From Leptospiraceae bacterium (GTDB lineage: Bacteria; Spirochaetota; Leptospiria; Leptospirales; Leptospiraceae), in assembly GCA_024233835.1 (NCBI GenBank), contig JACKPC010000003.1, positions 714,501-778,500 on the forward strand: a stretch of 64,000 nt of DNA, given 5' to 3'. The notes beneath the pieces are model-generated. The model ran no database searches. It had not been told where the DNA came from and saw only the letters and a program-made list of their open reading frames with translations. The position numbers and the translations under genes were made by a program. Of this stretch, positions 59,967 through 64,000 are shown piece by piece; the first letter of the stretch is position 1; each line of letters opens with the position of its first letter.

Positions 59967-59986
59967 GCGAGCCACCGATGGCTCGC
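59967..59986. other. Hairpin between DUF2141 copies 3 and 4
   Basis: A perfect 8-bp stem GCGAGCCA-ccga-TGGCTCGC. The right side continues as 'GATGGCTCGCCTGCGA', similar to 'GATGGCTCGCTTACGA' near 31589, so it may be a dispersed REP-like unit. On the minus strand there is a T-rich stretch only further on. Confidence 0.6.
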
Positions 59987-60043
59987 CTGCGATTAAAAAA
60001 TACTTCCTGGTTTTTTGAGCAGATACCAACATTTTCCTATAAA

Positions 60044-60502
60044 CTAATTATCTGTATAAGTAATCTGTATTGAAACACTTTCCATTTCATTTGTAACTTT
60101 AAATTTAGCTTGTTCCCAGTTGGGCATACTTTTTGTATTATTACTTATTCCGAAACCTTCTCTGGGAATCCCGGACTTAAAAGTATCCAAACTGCCATTA
60201 CCATTTTCATCATGATAACAAAGAAAAGCGTATTCTCCTTCAAAGAACTTACCCTTGAAAATAAAATTCATTTCAGGTTTGTAAGCTTTCCTGTATGCCA
60301 TGATAATAGCTTTATCAAATTTCATGAACCTTTCTTCTTTGTCAAAGGCTACAACATTTAAATATCCTCCTTCGCTTCGCACACCTTTTATACTAATACG
60401 GATTTCGGCACTTTTTTCTAAGGGCGTAAAGAGTGGTTCAACAGAAGCACAATTTAATATGCTTCCCAACAAAAGAATACTTAAAAATATTAGATTTTTC
60501 AT
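60044..60502 (-). CDS. DUF2141-family lipoprotein (copy 3)
   Basis: 152 residues with signal peptide and lipobox LNC (Cys about 18). A single DUF2141 domain: 'IRISIKGVRSEGGYLNVVAF', 'EYAFLCYHDENGNGSLD' and 'GIPREGFGISNN', closest to copy 4 because both have the short G-I-P loop. Separated by 10 bases from the upstream copy 2, so co-transcribed. DUF2141 proteins are small secreted beta proteins of unknown function. As part of a four-copy set it may bind a ligand of the hydrolase's substrate type; that is speculation. Confidence 0.8.
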   Translation of the reverse strand: MKNLIFLSILLLGSILNCASVEPLFTPLEKSAEIRISIKGVRSEGGYLNVVAFDKEERFMKFDKAIIMAYRKAYKPEMNFIFKGKFFEGEYAFLCYHDENGNGSLDTFKSGIPREGFGISNNTKSMPNWEQAKFKVTNEMESVSIQITYTDN

Positions 60503-60512
60503 TTTATTCCTC

Positions 60513-61058
60513 TCACATACTCGAAATAATAAGCGGTATAGCTACAAATAAGAATCCATACCTTGCATACAGATAAAACACGTTCAGGTCTACTTTTTGC
60601 TCCGGTTCATTGAATTCAAACATAGCATCCTTGAACTTTGGAGTTATTAACACCGGCCTGTTATACGATGAAAAGCCAAAGCCCTCTGTTGGCCATTTAG
60701 GTATCAGATACAGGTATTCCTTATCCGGAATCGTAAGGTCTAAGTCATTATTAGATGATTCATCGTGGATAAGAAATATTACATACTTACCAAAAGCTAA
60801 ATCTGGAATTTCAATTTGTATATTTTCTTCCACATTTGCAGGAAGCCTGTAGGATACACTTGCCCTTTTAAAGTTTTGTGGATAAGAAGTCCGGGCTCCT
60901 TCAGAAAATAGGAAAAACATGATATTTCCCTTATCATTTCTCAAACCCTTTATTTCCACACGGAGATTTCCTTTGTCTAAATTTATTTCTTTTTTGGGTA
61001 CAACTGTTTTGCAGGAGATAATAAGAAGTAAGATAATGAATTGAATGAGAGCTTTCAT
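60513..61058 (-). CDS. DUF2141-family lipoprotein with C-terminal hydrophobic segment (copy 2)
   Basis: 181 residues with lipobox IISC (Cys about 16). The domain has 'LRVEIKGLRNDKGNIMFFLF', 'KYVIFLIHDESSNNDLD' and an inserted loop 'DKEYLYLIPKWPTEGFGFSSYNRP' (in two parts) not found in copies 3 and 4. A C-terminal hydrophobic segment ('GFLFVAIPLII') could be a second membrane anchor or a barrel-contact helix. It shares the loop and tail with copy 1, so the two are the closest pair. It starts 2 bases after copy 1 ends. Confidence 0.8.
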   Translation of the reverse strand: MKALIQFIILLLIISCKTVVPKKEINLDKGNLRVEIKGLRNDKGNIMFFLFSEGARTSYPQNFKRASVSYRLPANVEENIQIEIPDLAFGKYVIFLIHDESSNNDLDLTIPDKEYLYLIPKWPTEGFGFSSYNRPVLITPKFKDAMFEFNEPEQKVDLNVFYLYARYGFLFVAIPLIISSM

Positions 61059-61060
61059 TT

Positions 61061-61609
61061 TTATCCTCCGCTTAATAGAGCATTTATCAGAGCAATGGAA
61101 AGGATTCCATACCTTCTCCAGAAATAGGAAGTATAAAGTTCAAAAGTTTTTGAATCTTTATCCAGAATAAAACTGGCCGATTCAAATTTGGGTGTTCCTA
61201 TACTCGGTCTATTTACATTGCTGTAACCATAGCCTTCCACCGGCCAGTTAGGAAGGAAGAAAAGCCATTCTTTTTTAGGAAGTAATAGGTCAAATTCGGC
61301 ATTAGCGTTTTCGTCGTGCATATAAATAATCGCATAACGTCCATAAGGTAGGTCTGAAATTTGAATCACCATTTCCTCTGAGATATTCGCGGGAAGGATG
61401 CAGGCATATACTGAACTTCTCGAATCACCCGGGTAACCTTCTTTTCCATCCTCGTCAAAAACTATCATACGTATAAAGCCATTTCCACTTGAGAGATCAT
61501 CTATTTTCAAAATAAGCTCTCCCTTTTTTTCTTTATCGTATACTGTTTGTGTTGAAGAACAGTTAAATAATCCTGATAATAGAGCTATAAGGAATATTAA
61601 GATTTTCAT
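61061..61609 (-). CDS. DUF2141-family lipoprotein with C-terminal hydrophobic segment (copy 1)
   Basis: 182 residues with lipobox LFNC (Cys about 17). Domain features: 'LILKIDDLSSGNGFIRMIVF', 'RYAIIYMHDENANAEFD', the inserted 'KKEWLFFLPNWPVEGYGYSNVNRP' loop (in parts) and a hydrophobic C-terminus 'YGILSIALINALL'. The start overlaps the stop of the amide hydrolase by 4 bases, so it is translated from the same message. The pairing of hydrolase and DUF2141 proteins is not one I know. Confidence 0.82.
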   Translation of the reverse strand: MKILIFLIALLSGLFNCSSTQTVYDKEKKGELILKIDDLSSGNGFIRMIVFDEDGKEGYPGDSRSSVYACILPANISEEMVIQISDLPYGRYAIIYMHDENANAEFDLLLPKKEWLFFLPNWPVEGYGYSNVNRPSIGTPKFESASFILDKDSKTFELYTSYFWRRYGILSIALINALLSGG

Positions 61610-62730
61610 TTCTTTTCCTCCTGACAGGGTAGTTTTTCAGGGTAGTCGATTAGGAAATCCTGTGCCTGCTTGGGTAGTACATCCCCCCAGTTTGCATAGC
61701 TCAAAGAAATGATTTTCTCATTATCTTTTCTTGTATAGTTCTTGAAATCAGAGTTTACTTTCCCCATTTTTTCATAGTTCACATCCAATGTTTTTACAGG
61801 GGTTTTGCAGGAGAAATCAAAAGCTTCAAGAGAAACTTCTTTTATTTTATTGGAGTCTTTGCTTCTAAAGTGGATTTCTTTTTTTTTCGTGTTATAAACA
61901 ATATTCCAATAAGAATAGAGTAAGGGATCTTTAAAAAGGAAGTTTCTCAGTTTATGGTACCAGTTAGGTTCAAATTTCACTTCATTTAGGGTATGAAATG
62001 AATACTTAATGCCATCTTTTTCTTCTTTATAATTTTTTATAAGATGCGATATTCTACAAAAACGCTCCTCTGAACTGAATCCTTTGGGAATGGACGTATA
62101 CTCTTTATCAGAGTAATTAATATCTTCCTTTAACATTTTGGGATAGGGTTCATTTGTTAATGCAATAGTAGGTAAAGTATCTTTTGAATATACTATCATC
62201 TTTCCGGCTTCAAATTCGAAGATGGCACAGTGTTCGTTTGTATCACAGGCAAGATAGTGTAGTTCGGATGCGGTTCTTGAAATTTGTATTTTATTACTAT
62301 TGTCTATCATTTCCTGTACACTTTTATAGTTGTCCAGGTTATACTGAATCCACTGAAGTTCGTTTACAGTTGGTTTAGATTCTAAATCCGGATATTTCCC
62401 ATCGATTAGCCACATGAGCTCTATACTTAATCCTTTTTCGTTCATGCCACCTGAGGGGAGTTCTCTTCCAAATTGGTTAAAGGTAACACTTCCATATTTG
62501 GATATCCATTCTGCCGCGTGTTTTGCTACTTTTTTCTCCATTACGAGACCCATTTTCATTACATTTCGTTTATTTGTAATTAAGAGCCCGTGTCCAAAAG
62601 TGAAGTCATAACTTTTTCCCATAAAAAAGTCATCCCCGGATTTGAAGCCGAAGGTAGAGCAGGGATAAAGTTCCGATGCCAGGATAATAAATGTAAGGGC
62701 CAGAGTGATTATATAGTATTTGGTTCGCAT
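61606..62730 (-). CDS. Exported Ntn-type linear amide hydrolase (choloylglycine hydrolase family)
   Basis: About 374 residues. The ATG at 62730 has AAAGGA upstream and gives a signal peptide ending just before the catalytic Cys in 'ELYPCSTFGF' (about 24); an upstream TTG at 62751 adds seven residues. Removal of the leader would free this Cys as the N-terminal nucleophile. Other family residues: Asp in 'GKSYDFTFGHG', 'GMNEKGLSIELMWL' and Asn in 'IALTNEPYP'. Relatives hydrolyse bile salts, penicillin V, N-acyl-homoserine lactones or ceramides. Given the surroundings, lipid amides or acyl signals are possible substrates; not shown. First gene of the four-copy DUF2141 operon. Confidence 0.85.
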   Translation of the reverse strand: MRTKYYIITLALTFIILASELYPCSTFGFKSGDDFFMGKSYDFTFGHGLLITNKRNVMKMGLVMEKKVAKHAAEWISKYGSVTFNQFGRELPSGGMNEKGLSIELMWLIDGKYPDLESKPTVNELQWIQYNLDNYKSVQEMIDNSNKIQISRTASELHYLACDTNEHCAIFEFEAGKMIVYSKDTLPTIALTNEPYPKMLKEDINYSDKEYTSIPKGFSSEERFCRISHLIKNYKEEKDGIKYSFHTLNEVKFEPNWYHKLRNFLFKDPLLYSYWNIVYNTKKKEIHFRSKDSNKIKEVSLEAFDFSCKTPVKTLDVNYEKMGKVNSDFKNYTRKDNEKIISLSYANWGDVLPKQAQDFLIDYPEKLPCQEEKK

Positions 62731-62819
62731 GATTTTTCGTTCCTTTAGCAAACACTATATCAGGTAAAAACCACCTGTCAAGAGGCGTTGCTATGAAAGC
62801 TACATATAGGGAATGAGTG

Positions 62820-63635
62820 CTACGATTGTTTCAGTTTTTCTTTTAAGTGGGGGGCGAATTTTCTTCCTACAGGCAGAACAGTTTCTTCTTCGTCATTTAA
62901 GTATGCCAGATAGCTCCCTCCCTTATTGTACTGGATATGGGAAAGTCTTTGGAGGTTTATGATATAGCTTTTGTGAATCCGCATAAAGTTTTCTGGTAAA
63001 CTATTTTCGATGCTCGAAAGTAAGCTGGCTTTTTTATACTCCTTCTCTATAGTATGTACGACTATATTCTTACCATGAGATGAAATGTAAATAATATCTG
63101 AACTCTGTATTGTATACATATTTATACCTTCCTTAATGCAGAGACTTGTAGACTTTGTACGTTTCACAGGGGGGTCAGGAGGAAAATGAAGGTTTTCTAA
63201 TTTATCATGGAGGTGCTTCTTTTCTTTTTCGAGGTGTTCAATGCGGCTTGCAATCACGGCTATTATGAGAGTTATAATGGATGTATTTTTAAAAATATTT
63301 ATAAGAATGTCTTTATGAAAAACTTCAGAGGAAGGACCGTATATAATCAGGTGGTATAATAGTAGGACCCCTATTCCACAAAACGAGGCCAGGCAGGCTA
63401 CGGGAATTACAACGAAAAGAATACCGGAAAAGCTTCTCGGACTGAGTTTGCTTGCAAAATGATAGGAGGAAATCATCGCAAATAAAGAAATTACCTGGAA
63501 AGAAAAAAGGGTATCTATAAATTTTAAGAGATTGAAATTACGAATGGATTCTTTAGCAAACTCCAATTGTAATAGGTAGATAAAACCGGCTATCAGAGTG
63601 TTTATAATTACCCAGTTATATATTTTTTGTTTCAT
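62820..63635 (-). CDS. Membrane-bound LytTR-family regulator
   Basis: A 271-residue transcription regulator. Four hydrophobic helices (about 8-28, 40-60, 72-95, 108-130) are followed by a short coiled coil and a LytTR DNA-binding domain (about 165-265): 'SSDIIYISSHGKNIVVHT', 'FMRIHKSYIINLQRL' and 'VLPVGRKFAPHLKEKL'. Membrane-linked LytTR proteins usually control nearby genes, so the hydrolase/DUF2141 operon 89 bases away is the natural target. It begins 1 base after the lnt stop, so it is probably transcribed with lnt. Confidence 0.88.
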   Translation of the reverse strand: MKQKIYNWVIINTLIAGFIYLLQLEFAKESIRNFNLLKFIDTLFSFQVISLFAMISSYHFASKLSPRSFSGILFVVIPVACLASFCGIGVLLLYHLIIYGPSSEVFHKDILINIFKNTSIITLIIAVIASRIEHLEKEKKHLHDKLENLHFPPDPPVKRTKSTSLCIKEGINMYTIQSSDIIYISSHGKNIVVHTIEKEYKKASLLSSIENSLPENFMRIHKSYIINLQRLSHIQYNKGGSYLAYLNDEEETVLPVGRKFAPHLKEKLKQS

Positions 63636-63636
63636 A

Positions 63637-64000
63637 CTATTTTCTAAGATGCTTATTATAAAAACTTACAAACAGTATAATTCCAAAAAACAATAGAATT
63701 ATATAATTTACTAAATTACCGAATATTATATAAGGAGTATCTTTTATAGTTTCTCTTACAGGAATTTTAAATATACGAATATCTTCTGTATTGATTTTCG
63801 TTTCGCTTATAACTTGATTTCCGATAGGACTCGTTACACTGGAAACTCCGGAAAGAGATGAACGGATGAAGTATCTTCCGGTTTCTACCGCTCGTACAAT
63901 AGCTATCCCGTTATGTTGATGGTTTTCCCAGAGGTTACCGAACCAGGAATCGTTTACCTGGTTAATGATGATTTCCGGTTTTTCTTTTTCTAAAAAAGCT
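63637..64000 (-). CDS. lnt: Apolipoprotein N-acyltransferase, C-terminal part
   Basis: The last 121 codons of a minus-strand gene that runs off the right edge. Translation shows 'NQVNDSWFGNLWENHQHNGIA', 'RAVETGRYFIRSSLSGVSSV' and a final hydrophobic helix with a basic tail ('YNKHLRK'). This matches the end of the Lnt nitrilase-like domain, where 'NDxWFG' and 'RAVExGR' are conserved, followed by the last membrane helix. Lnt adds the third acyl chain to lipoproteins and would act on the many lipoproteins in this window. The catalytic Glu-Lys-Cys residues are mostly outside the visible part. Confidence 0.85.
   Translation of the reverse strand, partial: AFLEKEKPEIIINQVNDSWFGNLWENHQHNGIAIVRAVETGRYFIRSSLSGVSSVTSPIGNQVISETKINTEDIRIFKIPVRETIKDTPYIIFGNLVNYIILLFFGIILFVSFYNKHLRK

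Noticed and set aside
1..64000. tRNA, rRNA or prophage regions
   Set aside because: No cloverleaf with CCA-type end, no rRNA-like segments and no phage structural or integrase genes were found by eye; a tRNAscan run would settle the tRNA point.

Overview
This 64 kb window is AT-rich chromosomal DNA from a spirochaete of the Leptospiraceae. The evidence is the family content rather than any marker RNA. There is a DUF1554 lipoprotein, an LruC-domain lipoprotein, an LruB/imelysin-like lipoprotein, a FecR protein with FN3-like repeats, many 'LxxC' lipoproteins with YTIGG-type repeats and DUF1566 (Lcl) domains, two class III adenylate cyclases and tandem SpoIIE phosphatases. I see no rRNA, tRNA, CRISPR array, prophage or replication origin. 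Housekeeping genes (gatB, aroE, hisZ, purA, lgt, uvrD/pcrA, a partial lnt) show it is chromosome backbone with accessory islands between them.

Layout. 0-5.3 kb: truncated membrane adenylate cyclase, FecR-domain protein, a DUF5683-like surface protein and a DUF1554 lipoprotein. 5.3-9 kb (minus): NarL-type two-component pair, then a type II restriction-modification pair whose methylase resembles YhdJ. 9-12 kb (minus): LruC lipoprotein with its own promoter, operator-like palindrome and terminator, then a DUF5683-like protein. 12-20.2 kb: EF-hand protein, WGR/SUKH-like protein, a small CBS/degenerate-HD operon, a GAF-adenylate cyclase and a double-DUF1566 lipoprotein. 20.2-33.6 kb: UvrD/PcrA helicase, CorA-type transporter, acyl-CoA dehydrogenase with a polytopic membrane protein, two paralogous SpoIIE phosphatases, WG-repeat lipoprotein, gatB and a hemerythrin-like protein. 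33.6-39.2 kb (minus): an iron-uptake operon of NHL lipoprotein, imelysin lipoprotein and TonB-dependent receptor, followed by a PAQR/hemolysin III protein, behind a Fur-box-like operator. 39.5-44 kb: lgt, a small membrane protein, and aroE-hisZ-purA. 44-47.3 kb: cytochrome P450 divergent from a CRTISO/CrtI-like oxidoreductase.

From 47.3 to 59.5 kb the sequence is rearranged: repeat-rich lipoproteins, a duplicated 3' fragment of the CRTISO-like gene, a nested-palindrome element, a complete IS66-family insertion sequence beside a 5'-truncated DUF1566 gene, and a DUF1703 AAA/PD-(D/E)xK gene bracketed by copies of one lipoprotein leader. 59.5-64 kb (minus) is a compact secreted-protein cluster: four DUF2141-like proteins with an Ntn-type amide hydrolase, then a membrane LytTR regulator and the 3' end of lnt.

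How the parts fit. Signalling is dense: cAMP synthesis, a two-component pair, SpoIIE phosphatases and LytTR and AraC membrane regulators. The envelope is lipoprotein-rich, and both lgt and lnt, which mature those lipoproteins, are nearby. The features least explained by known systems are a 23-bp tandem repeat upstream of two lipoprotein genes, the DUF2141/Ntn-hydrolase operon, and two genes that sit between copies of local sequence as though inserted there.
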